Numbered from the stretch's first letter, positions 46,901-60,670 are shown. The stretch is DNA of 64,000 nt from Rhododendron vialii (GCF_030253575.1 NC_080569.1:7110001-7174000), one strand, 5' to 3'. Translations and numbers: made by a program. The notes: generated by a model not told the origin, from the letters alone.

Positions 46901-49900
46901 ACGAATTAACAAATGCAGAAAAACAAAACCAACTTCAATTCTTCTTTAACAGACAGAAATACAAAATAATTGAAAATAAACCACTCCTATCTTGCATAAG
47001 AAGGGGAAATTAGAAATTTCAGGATTCAGCCTGTACATAAATGATGTTTTCTTCAATACATAAATGAGATCCTTTTACCAAATCTTAAAACAAAGAAGTA
47101 AAAAGAGACTAGTTTATCACCTGAAGACAAAATCTCTCTCTCCAACTGAGCAGAGAAGCTCTGTAACAAAAATGGCAGACAATAATATCTTTTCAGTTGT
47201 TGATATAAATTCACTCTTTAGAATTACAAAAATTTCTCAACACTAGAAAACAGAAATAGAAGAAAAGTATTTCCCAGTTATACCCTATCCAAGAAAGAGT
47301 AAAAACAAATATAACCAAATGCAGGGAAGTTATCTAAACTGCAAAATGGATGTCAAAACAATTTTCCTACAAACAATGAGAAATGACTTAAATTCAACTT
47401 GTCATTTGTTAGGGCTCCAGACTTTTCGTGCTCAAACAAACGTAAGGTACAAAGTAACATTTCCATTGAACTTAAAACCAGTAAAGTGCCAACACGTGAT
47501 GAATACAATTAAGATGCAACAATTTGTAATTTGCACGTCAAGTGCCCAAAACATTAAAGTAAAAAAAAATGTTTGCTTCAAGGAAAGAAGATATATTTGA
47601 TGCCCAAGAAGGCCCATTCATTGAAAACTGAGGTTAGAAAATTCAGACTCTACAGCTCACCCAATATTTACCAAGTCTAATATTACACGTGATGAATTGT
47701 TCCCACTAGCCGCCACACTAAATACTTATTATCATTTGTTAACCAAAGGGAAATAGTTCAGATGATGAAGAGTTTAAGCTTACAATTGAGTCACCAAAGG
47801 TTTCAACAGCACGAAGCCGTTCTTCATGCATGTCTTCTGTCATAAGTGGTGGATCCTATGACAAAAATTAAGAGAAACAAGTCAAAATTGTTATGTGGAA
47901 AAATCAATGGATCTTCCAGAAGGAAACCAGAAATTAAGCTGGTCTAATTAAGTTAAAACAACCTGTGTGAGTGGAACATGCATGTTTCGGTATGATTTTA
48001 GTAGCATCATGCCCTCAACACCAGCTGACCCTCTCCTGATACAATCTGAAGGCCTTAATTCAGCAGATGTAACGACATCCTCAGCCTCAGAATGAAACCT
48101 AGATACAGAAGTTTCAGGCTGATGCAAACCATCTGACTCTGAGGACCTGCATTGTAACCAGGAAGGCCATGAATCACAGGAATGGGACATAAACAAGGGT
48201 TGTAAGAAAGTCCTACAGTTACATAAGTCCATCATGTATCTATTTACAGCACATCATACAGCAACCCACAGCAAGGAGCAGGTTAGAGTTTGATTGTGCA
48301 ATTTTCTTTCATCAAGAAAGCTCATGCAATTAAGATTGCTCATGAAGAAAGCCATGAAGACCACCTAAGTGCAGTATCAAAAATGTCAGGGTAACAAGTA
48401 AATAAACTTCCGAAACAGAAATATACTCATTTTAAGGGAAAACCCAAAAAGAAGAAGAGTGAAGGCACAATCAAAGACACCCTGGGCAAAAGAACTCCAC
48501 ATCCATTCCATAGCATCATTGCAGTTAGAACTAAGGTAAGAACTTAATTGCAAAAACAAAAGAGCTCTCACTTGCATAGATCACCTTTCTCGTTCCCCGA
48601 CGATATCGTTACCATGTACTATTGTAGCAGATGAGGATCCCTTTACTTGACCACCTTCCTGTATCCACAGCCACATAGGACACCACGCCAGAGAGCAAAA
48701 AAGGATGTGATTTACTGATTCTCAAACAGAGACATCATAAGCATATCGACACCAAGATTAAACGAAGTACAACCTCAACTTGAGCAGAAACACGATCTTT
48801 GTTTTCATCACCATCTTGGTACTTCTTACTAAGTTGGCGCTTCTTCTCAATGCATATTGCAAGCTGAACAGCAGAAAGGACAACAAAAAAGATAAGTTAC
48901 GGAAAAGTCCCGAAAGGGAAAAATATAGAGAAGAAAAATAAAGAAAGAAAACATCAAAAAAGGGTGCTTCCTAGATCTCAAGACCATGAAAGTACATTAT
49001 CATAGCAGTCAAATATCAGGTTTCTAAATCGCGGTTTGGGGATACGCACCGGCATCGGTGATAAGATAAGACATCGGCTGGTATAGATGGAGAAAATCTT
49101 GGTATTGGCAGGGGCAGAGGTAAGCTGATACAATTGGGGTCAACTGACCCCAGTGGATTTCAAATTGCAGCAGGGATTATGCCATTTGAAGAGCAGTTTT
49201 CCCATATTTGACCCCACAAATTAGAAAAAAAACCTATATTGCATCATGCTCAAACCCCAAACAAAAGGGAAATGTACAGAATCTCAAGCAAAAACAATAT
49301 GGAGAGTTTGCTAGATTCCCCCAATTTCTGTACTAATAATGCAACTTCACTATACTTTTCCCTCAATCATCGATATATCTATACAGTCAGTCTCAAATGA
49401 GGGAGTCCTTATTTTAGTTAAAATGCGGACCTCCTCATTTCTCCCATTTTCCGATCGAATTTCGATGATCCGAGCCGCTCAATGTGTTCAGAACGTGATT
49501 TTAAGGCTACCCGCCAGAAATCGGCAAAAAAAATGACCGGGAAGGGCTTTCATCCGAGCAGTTTTTGTTTGAACCGTTCGATAAAAAACAAACAAAAACT
49601 GCTCGGATGAAGCCCTTCCCGGTCATTTTTTTGCTGCTTTCTCGCGGGTACCCTTAAAATCACGTTCTGAACACATTGAGCGGCTCGGATCATCGAAATT
49701 CAATCGGGAAAGGGAGGTCCGCATTTTATTAAAATGAGGTGGTCCTTACGGGAGACGGACTGTATATATATATCGATTTATTTGCAATTACTCTTTAATT
49801 CAGGATAAAACTCTCTATTTTAGGTTTGTTTTGAAAAAAATCTAACTTGGAAGATGATTTTCTATTCTTACATTAGCATTCCTAAAATTTCGGGCTCCGC

Positions 49901-51303
49901 CCCTGGGTATTGGAGGTCTAAAATCCAGATCTGTGTGGCAGGTACGATGTTTAGGTTGGACAAATGTATCTACCAGTAGCATGCTATCTTAACATTCTTG
50001 ATGTAGAAAATTTAAACTTCAATCAGATGCAATCAATGGAACAATTCCTTCTGTCGAGACCAACATACTGCAAAGTCCAGAGATAAGTTCGGAAACTAAC
50101 TGAAGATCATGCCAAAGTTTGGCTAGTCATGAATACAGAAACAATGATTCAAGACTAACATTCTTCAAAGGGAAGTGGCGGACAAAGCATGTGGTCTTCC
50201 AGGACGTTCATTTCACACAGCAGAATTGCACAACATATGCACAAGGAACTAATCCTATTAACGATCTTTGGGTGAGAACATGTACAATTACCATGTGGAG
50301 TTTCTGGTTGACCAAGCACGTTGAGAGGTCAATTACCCCATTGGTTGGCATTCGAGGTAAAGGTTGTGACTCTTCCCAACACCAACGAACTTCTCTAACA
50401 AATTCTATCCAGAGCACAGCAATTGCTAACCAAGCAAATAAAAAGGACATAGTTAAATCAGATTACTAGAAACCTAATCCCACATAGATGATCCTAGCGA
50501 CCCCAACAGAAAGTAACCATCCAACGAATTTATTTGACTTTGATGCGTACCACGTATATTGCAATTGCCAAACCAAAGTGAGTGCAGACAGAACTGAGAA
50601 AACAGTGATTCAAGAGGTGCGCCTTTAATAGCTCGAGAATTCTTATGCTCACCCTCAGTGAAATGGAGGAGCTGCAAACCTGCAAGTTGCATGAGGGCAG
50701 GGCAATTAAGAATTTTGTGTGTGTCAGAACGATCACAACAACTCAACAAGAGATAAAGAATAACCCCCTAATGTTTCACTCAGACATCTAATCCCCTTGA
50801 TGTATTCGGATTTTGATGTTTAAAACCTTCCTTTAGCATTTCGTTAGGGCTTTGCATGGAAAAGTGTCATGTGATCAGTGCATGATCGGTTGAATGAAAG
50901 CTCATGACAAAAACTACCCTTCAATATGTGGAATTCAATAAATCAGCTTACAATCATGGCATGCCTGTATGATTTGTGTACGTAAACAAGTTTACTAGAG
51001 GACTTCAATCTGCCTCCCATACACCCATTGACACCTGCGGCCACAACCTTCTCCTCCCTCTCTTTTAGACACAAGTAGGAGTAAGTAAGTGTGTGTGTGT
51101 GACCCCATTAAAAATTATCCACTGCCAGCCCTAAAATTGGAGCGATGGGTCAAATGGTGGCTGATGGCTTGGCAAAAAATTGGTGAAGTGTCACCTGAAG
51201 CACCATTTCCTATTCACGCAACCCAGTTCTTCCCCCTCCCCCCATTCGACAGCCACCTCCACCGCCGCACAATCTAACACGCCCCCACCCACAAGCACAA
51301 ACC

Positions 51304-51340
<37 letters not shown>

Positions 51341-54300
51341 CATATATGTACACATATATCTTTATGTTTGCGGATAGTTCTTGGTTTGCTTTGGGGGTGT
51401 TGAAGGGGTCGCTATGGATGGAGAGTGGGTGGGGATTAGAGCATCTCCAACCCAATCCTCTTAAATAGAGACTCAAAATATACTTTTTTATTCAAAAAGC
51501 AAGTTTAGAGATTTTCACTATTCATTCAACTATCCTAAATCTCTATTTTCATCTAAAAATATACTTTTTTTATTCAAAAAGCATCATAAATGGCTTGGTT
51601 GGTCACTGCTGATTGGATTGGTGAAGACAATACACAAAGTTTTCAAGGGTAAAGTGGTGATTTCACCAAGGGAAAAAAATTTAGAGATCATTCTCTATAT
51701 CTTTGGAACATCTCTATATATAGAGAACCAAATTTGGGTCTCTAAAATAGAGACCCAATATAGAGCTTGATTGCAGTAATTTTATTCTCTTATTTAGAGA
51801 CATAGAGCTTTATTGGAGATGCTCTTAGGCGCTGGTCAGATTTTTTACCATGTTGATTAGGTTGTGAATCTTGTGATGACTCCTCACTTTTGATGGTTAT
51901 TTTTGGAGAATATGGGACTGACGGGGTTGGGAGAGATTGAGGGAGTTAAATTCATGCGTGAAATACTAAATTCGTATATTTTGTTAACGGCTTTAAGCAC
52001 AGTTGGGATTCATATAGTTGAAGGAGATTAAGTGTCTGAGTTTAATCATGAGGGGACACCTCAAAAGCTGATCATAGTTGAGGTTTTAATTTACCCTATT
52101 TTAAATGACAAATAAGGGAAAATCCCTCATGAATAATACTTCTAGGAAAGTGGTAAGTGCAACTCTTGAGCGACAACTTTAAAATGAATTACTAGCTCTA
52201 TGGAAATGAAACAACCCCAAGCCCAGTCACTACTCATTCAGCTCATATTCATATGTGATTCAGATTGATCTAATGCTAACAGAAATAAGTGATAGGAAGC
52301 GCCAAGCCACCATTTTTTCTATGAGAAAAAGCCTCAAACAGAACTAATAGGCCCAGAGGCTCCAAGGGGCCCGGACACAAAAGGCTGTGTTTTGTGGCGC
52401 AAAAGGCTGTGTTTGATTGCACAAAAAGCTGTACAAAAATGAAAACTAGAAGCTATTGGCATTTTTAATCTTGGTTGCATGTTTATAGAGAGACTTGTAC
52501 ATAAGAGGGAGAGCAAAAAAAATAGAAACATGTAACAATATTTCCACCAAAGTGGTTAAGGAGCATGGGAATTCGTGGGTTGATGGCTATCCTTTGTTAG
52601 CCACACCCATCTCCAACTTAAAGACAATGCAGAAGTGCTTTTTTTTGTTTGAACAGCACAATGCAGAAGCACTTAAGAGTATGCTTTTCTAAAAGGCAGT
52701 TAACTTCAACTAAATTGCATAGAAAATGGATAGGCAACAAGTCAATTCTAATAGATGTTACCAGATTCAATCTGTACAAAGGATGCATTCCTCAACAGAC
52801 AGGATTAAATGGACTCATATATGCTCATCGTATCACAAAGACAGAAATGCATTTAAGTTAGAAACAATTCAATATCCAAATTTTCTCCATTTGCATGGGG
52901 CAATCGAGATGGAAATGAAAACTCATAAACGAACTTAGGCATGCAAGACAAGCTAAAACGCCTTGAGAGCTTCCAGATGTCGATTAAGTCTCATTGTGTC
53001 AATCACTCAAGGGCACCAAACACAAGATAAGAAAAGAAACAGACGTAAAGTACCATCATGAAAGAGATCCTTGAGGACACGATCAAGAACAGTCGGTGGA
53101 GGTATGACTGCTGAAGACTTCAAATTATCAGATCCTGAGTTTTCAACTGTTACAAACCATGAAGAAGAACAAAGGTGAGATAATCTAAACAACCTGATGC
53201 TACATCATGGATTGATATATCCCAAAGGTGGTGAGTTATTAACCTATATGCCCATGATAGAATAGGGAGGGAGCAATTACATTAAGTGTTCGAACCTGAT
53301 ACAAAATCTTCCATAAATTGAGCGCCAAAGGACAATTCCAATGCAGTCACCAAAAGATCCAATTGTGAACCAAATCCAATTGTATTTCCAACCGACCCAT
53401 CAATGCTGAACAGTAATGATAATATGTTATACCATCATATCCCAACAGTAGGCCAAAATTCAACTCAGTAACAACTAAAACCATAGGAGAAGGTGTAGTG
53501 TAGAATTCGGTATCCAAACTTGAAATTTCAATACAAAAGGAACTCTATTTCATTTGCCCAAAATTATGTTACAGAATCATTCTTTCTACAGATAAAATCA
53601 AGATGCTTCTTCCAAATACCAACGATGGAAAGCATGAACCTGCCTAAACAGATGTCATGCATGTGTCGGGCATGGACAAGCCTAGATACCGGTCAAACAC
53701 ATCCCCTGGTGACTCAAGAAATCCTATTACGCGTGTACGCTACCAGACATGCTTTAACTTGTAAAGCCATCTTTGGAAATATATTCTATAGTAAACACAA
53801 AAACAGAAAGGCTTCTGAGTATGAAGCATGTTCTCCATCCTATTTCAGAAACAACAGTATTCCTTAATAGGTTAGTATAACTCAAACCCATGGAATACAT
53901 TGGCAGAAAAGAAATCTTTACAAATTGGGCACATACTTGTACTTCTTTCTCTCTTTATGCAGGCACTTGGACATGCCGTTATGTCGTAAACTAGTTATGA
54001 ATACAAAGAAAGAAACCTACTTACAACTTTGAAGACACATTTGGTAATATGAACCACTTCTCAGCTTCATGGGCCGAAGCATTTTCCAGTTCAGCCATTT
54101 CCAAAGAACTTTCAACTAACTTCTCTGACCATATGGTAATCAAATCAAACCCTGAATGCATTTGATTCAACCAAAATAAGGAACAAATTACTTTCTTCTG
54201 TTAGAGAGGTTTCACACCAACTGCAAACCTCTAACAAACACTAGGGTAGCAGGGACAAGAACAAAAGAACGCAAACATCTTCATTTCAAGCAAAACTAGA

Positions 54301-57300
54301 TCATAGATGCAAACTAGCATGCAGGTGTTGAGCCCTTGCTTGGAAGGACAACCTCAGCCATCTGAGACATCTCCAATAGTGGGTAGCAGCAAAATGTGAT
54401 GCAATAAGAAGGAATTATTCCATGAATACATGAAGGAGAGCACTCTCTCCTTCATGTGCTATGACATAGAAGAGTTCACCTTTTACAGGGTCCTCTGAAG
54501 AATACCACTCGCTCCAAGGACAATCATCATCCCATTGTGTTTTGTTGCGGATGCCACCTCCTGGATTTTCACCAGACTCGGTAATTTCAATGTCAGCTCC
54601 TTGTAGTTCATCGTCATCATCATAGGGAATAGTTCTGTAGGTTAACTTCATTCTAAAGTGGACTTTGAAAAGATGCATCGAAAAGTCCAACGGGGAGAAG
54701 ACCTTCAATAGGAAGTTTATTAACAAGTTCACATTAGAATAATATGTCATCATTAGGAAGGATGAGAAACCAAGAATGTATAAAGACGGATTGCAGAAGC
54801 TTGAGCACCAAAAGATGAAACATGCACAGAGGCATGCCAACATGTTCAATTAAAAGAAAAGTTTCCAGAGAAAGAAAGAAAATTATGAGAATACATAGAC
54901 CTTTCAGGCACATTAAGAATCAGTCTGCACAGAGGCATGCCAATCTCTTCATTTAAACCTTTTTTTTTTTATAAGTAAATATTTATATAAGTAAGGCATT
55001 AAGGGAATGCCACCCGTATACATAAAAGGCCGTAGACAAAAAGGCCCTATACACCACTATGTGAGATAAACAATTCAAACCAATCTAGAAACTAATCAAT
55101 GGAAGGATTACATTCTCCCTTGTCCCAACTATACAAACTACTAACCACAAAACTCTTGGATTTTAAATACGTGTTTTTCTACTCCTTTAAAGCATCTTAA
55201 TTTTCTCTCACGCCAGATAGTCCACATCAAACAAAGTGGAATCATGGCCCAAATACGCTTCCTTCTTTTTCCCACTCTAGCACCCCTCCAATCTCTTCAT
55301 TTAAACTTTACGTCACCAGAAAAAGGAAAAAATAAGAAGACATGTATTCCTTTCAAGCAAGTGAACATGTATGCACGATTCTTCTACTAGGAGCAAAATT
55401 GTAAACTAAATTTGTCGGTTACATCCACTTAAAAGGTTAATCACTATAAATGCTCACTCTTTCAGAAATTTGTTGGTTTACAAGTTTTAAAGAGAAAGAA
55501 AATAGTACCGCAAGGTGTATAGTTAACACTAAACAACAATAAAGTAGAACTACCAAGGAAACTTACAAATTTCGAAAGAAATAATTCATGTAACCCCTCC
55601 AAATGCATGAGTTTCACTGGAACCTGGCTTCCAATACGATCTGCCTCAAATCTTCTAGTAAAAACTGTTCCCATATTCTGGATACCAATGTATGCTTTCC
55701 GAGAAGGATCATGTACTGGAACAAATGCTGGCCACAAACTGCATCATGAAAGTGTAGAGTTCAATTAACCTTCTCATTACCAAGGGAACATATATAACAA
55801 AAAGAAACAATATATACAGCAGCAAAACCGTCCACAGACAAGAATTTGGGGGGGGGGGGGGGGGGGGGGGGGAGGGGAATAGTTCTTTTCTTCCAAAGGA
55901 GGTAGAAGTAACTCAACAAAAGACATAATAAAAAGTTAATGATCTGGATTTGCAACCCAAAAAAGGCATTCATAGTTGTCTATACTTTAGCAGCAACCCT
56001 ACCTTGAACAATTTGACAATGCAATGGCAACTGCACTTAAAAGCTTGCTAGCCTCTGGTGCATCAAGGACCACACCGCTGGCACTTTGAGGTGCAATCAC
56101 CTAGTAATTCATGCAGCATATGAAAACTGAAAAAATATAAAAACTAAAATAAAAGCAATACATGTTTATGCCCCAAGTTGATGATATCGCGTAGAAAACA
56201 TACCAGAAATTCGTTCACCCCAAAAGACAATTGCAGATCATGCAAACTGCAACTCCAGTCCGCAACCTTTCCTGAGCCAAAGATAATTATAGTCAAACAG
56301 TAAATAAGTAATCTCCACTGAGACACCTACAGGAAAGTTTCTTATCTACCATCATTGTTGGTTTCAAAGTAGTACTCCATGAAATAGCTTTTTGCAGCAT
56401 ACTTCAACTCAAACTTGACTGTATACAAGCTCTTCGAAGAACCTACACACACAGCACCCTTTTCCTACAACCAAATTCAGGAGGAATTGTATTGGAAGTC
56501 ATCAGATGAATGTTAATCAAAGAATCTGGCTTCCGCTCCCATTTTAACAGGATAAGCACTCAGATGGTCTATAATGATGCCATGCGAGAAACCCATATTT
56601 TTTCTGATTAATTACAGGGAAAGGCATGCACAAACAAGGAACCCTGATTTCTCTAATTAATGAGAATAACATGAAAATCATTGTAACATGGGTGCATATT
56701 TCTATACAAAGACTGAACAATAATTAAAGCCGGGTAAAATGAACAATAATTAAAGCTGGGTAAAACGACACAAGAGCACGTACCCATTTTGAAGCCTTAA
56801 CATGTATGAATATGGTCTTTACTCCTCATGAAAAAACCAAGTAGAAAAAAATATATTGTTCTCTAGAGTGTAGATGTAAAATGTGACATAAATGAATCAA
56901 ATTGCGATATGGTTATCATTCAAACAATTTTGAAGCTGACAATGGGCATTTTAATCCAACTAAGCGTACCAACAAATTTTTTGCTCCATCAGCCAACCAT
57001 TGTCGACAAACCGCTTCAATTTCAGATATGAACCTGCAAAAGATCTTATCAGATTATTCAGCTTCTTACTAATGTTACATGAAAGGGAAAATAAGAAAGG
57101 AAGGATGGAGAAAGGAGATGCACAAATAGCAAATAATGGTCCCTAGAATGTACCTTTCCCATGAAGAAGCAAGCGTGAAGTCATCAAATCGTTCGAACTA
57201 CACCAAAACCGAAAGAAAGCATAAGAAAATAATCAAATTGTGCTGTCAATCATCACTGTGAGGTGTAAATATCTACTACTTTCCAGACCTCTCTCTGTAA

Positions 57301-58166
57301 TACATTCCTGTTTGTGGAAAATCAATCCACTAATGGTGGTATTTTATCCCAAAAAATTAAGATACAAGCCATACAAGCGACTACTTGAGCAGTTGCTCTT
57401 CTTCCTCACTCGAACAACTCAATTAAGTTTGAAATTTGGCACATAAGCCGGGGGCAAAAAAACACCATATTGTGAGAGTGGAAGTGTAGAAAACATTTCC
57501 CATCCAATTGAGCCACATTGGTGAAGTACAGCAAAGAGAACAGTGGATGAAGGGCATGGACATGCCACAAATGGGCGGATACACTATGTATTAAGGGGGG
57601 GGGGGGGGGGGGAATGCAATAAAGTTTTGTATTTTTATATATAATAATTTGATTTTTTTTCTTCAATATTGTCGAGTCAGGGCTAAATTATTCGTATGTA
57701 GGATAAATGAAATTCATATAAATTCATGAGTAAGTTGCTAATATAGCTCAACAAAATAAAATAAACCAGGCCCAATAAATTTTCAACCCAAATAAATATG
57801 TTTTATATAGACCTTGGTATAAAAAAACTATTCTTTACCTTTTTGGAACTGCTGAACTAAAATAATCATGGAGCCGCCTGATGCCAGGGGCAACTCTTCA
57901 GAGTTCAGACTTTAATCCTACCTAACATCACCCCGAATAAGTCAATGCAACTCTTCACTCTCTATGTGCATGCATACGATTTTAGCCATTGCTTAACTAC
58001 ATCGGCCCTGAGAATTTACGGCTACTCAATATAAATTGTCAATTTCATGTTAAGAGTCTAGTTTTAAAATACTCCACAATAAATTGATAATGCTGCTTTT
58101 TTGCCACACCTGTTCTTCGTGATCTAGGTCTTCAACAGCGCGTTTCATCTTGCTGGAGGACGCCAT
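43924..58166 (-). CDS. Rab3 GTPase-activating protein catalytic subunit (Rab3GAP1-like)
   Basis: On the minus strand, 22 coding exons join in frame to 953 aa (animal Rab3GAP1 is about 980): 58110-58166, 57154-57197, 56970-57033, 56350-56464, 56204-56271, 56003-56100, 55567-55738, 54480-54702, 54025-54151, 53296-53405, 53054-53146, 50551-50679, 50292-50425, 48774-48863, 48585-48658, 47963-48146, 47784-47855, 47121-47160, 46393-46673, 45469-45646, 45139-45350 and 43924-44220. All introns checked are GT..AG. Landmarks are SLWFGNCNIRAIAVLWIEF mid-protein and FIRWHSPRDW at 648-657, the segment that in animal proteins is thought to carry the catalytic arginine (R650 or R655 here). It probably acts at membranes as a GAP or GEF subunit for Rab proteins in trafficking or autophagy; the plant partner is unknown. 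The start MASSSKMKRAVEDLD is preceded by a probable 5'UTR intron. No lesion seen. Confidence 0.93.
44339..44472. repeat. Hairpin in Rab3GAP intron 21
   Basis: Arms of about 40 bp (44339-44381 and 44432-44472) share GCCATGTGGTGCTCCAAGGG and its inverse, with a loop containing GGTGTGGGAGCCACAC. Likely a small MITE; no TSD established. Confidence 0.75.
45882..46180. mobile_element. Solo LTR in Rab3GAP intron 19
   Basis: A 299-bp sequence starting TGTTGGGG and ending TCCTAACA, with a perfect 5-bp TSD CTTTA (45877-45881, 46181-46185). Inside are GTATATAGCTTGTAAACCC and TGTGTATATTGTGTG, as seen in Copia-type LTRs. No internal retroelement sequence, so it is a solo LTR from LTR-LTR recombination. 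Short open frames here (for example 46000-46293) are not genes. Confidence 0.93.
49383..49763. mobile_element. Long hairpin MITE in Rab3GAP intron 13
   Basis: Arms of about 180 bp, ends ACAGTCAGTCTC and GAGACGGACTGT. The arms are nearly perfect inverses (AACGTGATTTTAAGG; GACCGGGAAGGGCTT; AAACAAACAAAAACTGCTCGG). The loop is only about 20 bp. TSD not established because the flanks are AT repeats. Confidence 0.85.
51304..51335 (+). repeat. (GA)n microsatellite in Rab3GAP intron 11
   Basis: About 15 uninterrupted GA units in the 2374-bp intron. Confidence 0.95.
51439..51824. mobile_element. Harbinger-like MITE in Rab3GAP intron 11
   Basis: The element is 386 bp with ends GAGCATCTCCAA and TTGGAGATGCTC, and a TTA TSD on both sides (51436-51438, 51825-51827). 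The interior carries AAATAGAGACTCAAA and inverse copies. Confidence 0.92.
54959..55287 (-). mobile_element. 5'-truncated LINE in Rab3GAP intron 7
   Basis: A 329-bp insertion with a perfect 19-bp TSD (CCAATCTCTTCATTTAAAC, 54940-54958 and 55288-55306) and a T-run at its left end marking the poly(A) side on the minus strand. The minus strand still reads WAMIPLCLMWTIWRERE near its 5' side, the end of a plant LINE reverse transcriptase polyprotein. It lies in the same orientation as the host gene. Confidence 0.92.
55848..55872 (+). repeat. Poly(G) run, 25 bp, Rab3GAP intron 6
   Basis: 25 consecutive G, then GGGG again after one A. A second run of 18 G occurs at 57595-57612 in intron 1. Length of such runs is prone to sequencing error. 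Confidence 0.9.
57595..57612 (+). repeat. Poly(G) run, 18 bp, Rab3GAP intron 1
   Basis: 18 consecutive G in otherwise AT-rich intron sequence. Confidence 0.9.
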
Positions 58167-58173
58167 AAAACAG

Positions 58174-58362
58174 CTGAAGAATAAAGTCAAATAACAATCT
58201 CCTTACAAAAAGCGGCAATTAACATTTACACAAACAAAAACTCCAGAATCACTTAGATTGATTCATCTAAAATCGCGTCAGATGAATTTTTGAAAGTGGC
58301 AACGAAACTCGTAACTGATCGGAGAGAACAGAATGTGAAGGGTTTACAGCGATGATCTTTAC
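58174..58362 (-). other. Probable 5'UTR intron of Rab3GAP1
   Basis: On the minus strand a donor (CGGCAG|GTAAAG at 58363/58362) and an acceptor (TTCTTCAG|CTG at 58174/58173) bracket 189 bp just upstream of the start codon. The sequence before it (to about 58500) would be the 5' UTR exon and promoter. Inferred from splice consensus only. Confidence 0.55.
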
Positions 58363-58972
58363 CTGCCGTTGATTCGAGTGTGACGATGGTGGACTTTGAT
58401 ATCGACGGTAAAGCTGAAAACCTACGTTGGCTTCGACGGACTGATCACGACGAACATAACCGCTGAGATCTGTTTCTGCGGTGAGGGGAGGAGGAGAACG
58501 ACGGTTGGGGTATGCGGCTTTGTTTTCCTACGCGATGGACGATTGGTTGTTAAATGACAGCTTTGCCCAAACGTTGGGTTACGTGGGGAGGGATCTTGTG
58601 CTGGCGTCCTATATATGTGTACGCGACAACAGGCGATGTGCACACCGGGAAACTTTTTCGTCTCCTTTTTTAATCGAATAATTTTAACTCTTGCTTGATC
58701 ACGCGGTTAAAATTAATATAAATAACGCCTCGTTCCCACTGAATTTTTCACTGCAATTTTTTGGTTTTAGTTAAATTATTTAAAAATACTATTAAATCAA
58801 AAAAAAAATTCATAAATTAAGTTATTCTTGCTAAACTGAAACATTCAATACATTTTCTTTTTCTAACCGAACCTATTTTCTACAATTTTTTGTTCAGTGA
58901 AAACAATTTGACTACAAATAGTTACTAGAAGTTTACAACTTCTAGCTTATTGGAAACGCCTCGTAAATGATA

Positions 58973-59207
58973 CTCCCTCCGTCCTAGTTTGTTTGTCCAA
59001 TTTCGACATACGTGTCTTTTAAAAAATTGTCTATATCTCACAATCAATTATGTTTTACATAATTTTGAAACATCGTATTTTAGATCTAATTAAGATCTCT
59101 CAAATGAGATCCATATTGCATATACAAAACATTATAAATTAAAACTAGACAGTATTGTAAGAGGTCTCAAATAGTGAAAAATGACAAATAAATCGGGACA
59201 GATGGAA
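58973..59207. mobile_element. Stowaway-like MITE
   Basis: The element is 235 bp. The left end CTCCCTCCGTCC is the classic Stowaway terminus; the right end GGGACAGATGGAA is a decayed inverse. A TA dinucleotide lies on both sides (58971-58972, 59208-59209). Confidence 0.85.
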
Positions 59208-59639
59208 TAGTTCGGTTACATAAATTTCGATAGAAACGCTAAGAACGTGAATTGTCCGTAAATGTTCCGTTTCTTTAAACATATCTACACATGCATCAAA
59301 CTAGCAACATGTGATATAAAAAGAGATGAAGTTCAATTTCCATAATTTTTTGCAAACTGTTGCAACATGCATGGTCAATTTCCATAACTTTTTGCAAAAT
59401 AAACGGACCTTATAAATTTAAATATGTCGCCCATCTTATCTCTTCGAAAACAAAACATGTGGCATGGCATCGCCATCGTATAGATCCCAGGTTGCAATGG
59501 CCCCCGTCGTGACCCCACACCCATTTTCGGACGGAAATGTCTACCTTCTTTTTTTTTTCCTTTTTTCTTTTCAACAGCTAACAATATCATGGCTCTTTCC
59601 AAAACCGAAATAAAAACTTATTTTTTATCTAATAAAATA

Positions 59640-59930
59640 AGGTGTGTTCCACAAAAGGGTGAATAAATATTTATTTTTTAAAAATATAATTTCAAGCTTA
59701 AAAATCACGTGCTTACGCAAATAATTTTTCTATCGTTATGGATCTTATTTGATAGATCTCATTGAGATCTTTAATACGGTGCAAAAAAATTAAAAAATTA
59801 TTTTTCATTTACATTATTTTTGAGTTTAAAAATGTGAAAAATAAGTTGCTTATTTGAGTTTTGTGAAACAAAGCTGCAAAAAAACGTACTTATAAAATAG
59901 GAAAGTTTCTGAAACGGGCCCTCAGTACCC
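59640..59930. mobile_element. AT-rich MITE (GTTCC/GGAAC family)
   Basis: Outer ends GGTGTGTTCCACAAA and GTTTCTGAAACGGGCCCTC; interior GATCTCATTGAGATCTTTAA shared with 37790-38025 and a TTACGCAAATAATTTTTCTA block shared with 40735-41490. Confidence 0.7.
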
Positions 59931-60239
59931 GGAACAGCTACAGACACTTTTTTTTCCTCTTATTTCAGTCAAAGACATGTCATTCACCTTAACTATTTCC
60001 TCTTAGTTCGGTTAAAGAAATCTCATTCATGCTGAGACTAAGGGTGTGTTTCAGCTCTATTTTTTGCTCTAGACTAATGACAATAGTTAAGTTGTTTTCA
60101 CTAAATGAAATTTTAATTGATGTACATGAAAAAAATGTTCTACCAAATAAAATCGTAAAAATAGGAATTTTAATCCATTTAGTTCATATAGTACTAATTT
60201 AGTAGAAACACTCTCGAAGAGTGTCCCCAATAACATAAC

Positions 60240-60670
60240 CAAAACTTAAAGATTTCTAAAGTTAGCAGCGTTGATTCAAAATATAGCTCACATTGGTATA
60301 TAATTAAACTTAACAACTATTTAATCAATAACCAAATTTTATCATTTTTAAAACCAAAACTAATGTCCTTTTGTTTTTGGATAATCAAATTTAATGGAAA
60401 CTACGGTTTCTCTCTTTTTCTTATGCTTCGTTTGGTTTAGTTTTTGGAAAAAAAATTATGAGAGTAAAATACTTTTCAAAAACTAAAACAAACAAGGCAT
60501 TACTCTCTCTTTCCATCACTATCAATGGACACATCAATTTATATTTATTTTCAACTCTCTTTATTTCCCTCTATTTAAAAATGAATTTTTAATTATGGAC
60601 AATTGTGAAATTTCACATTGTTAATACTATTAGCAATCGTTTTGGGTTCTTAAAATATCTGGGCACAGTC
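60240..60670. repeat. Eroded relative of the Harbinger-like element at 38847
   Basis: Short blocks (TATAGCTCACATTGGTATA, AATTAAACTTAACAACT) match 38847-39636 in order, but the ends are unrecognisable. Confidence 0.45.
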
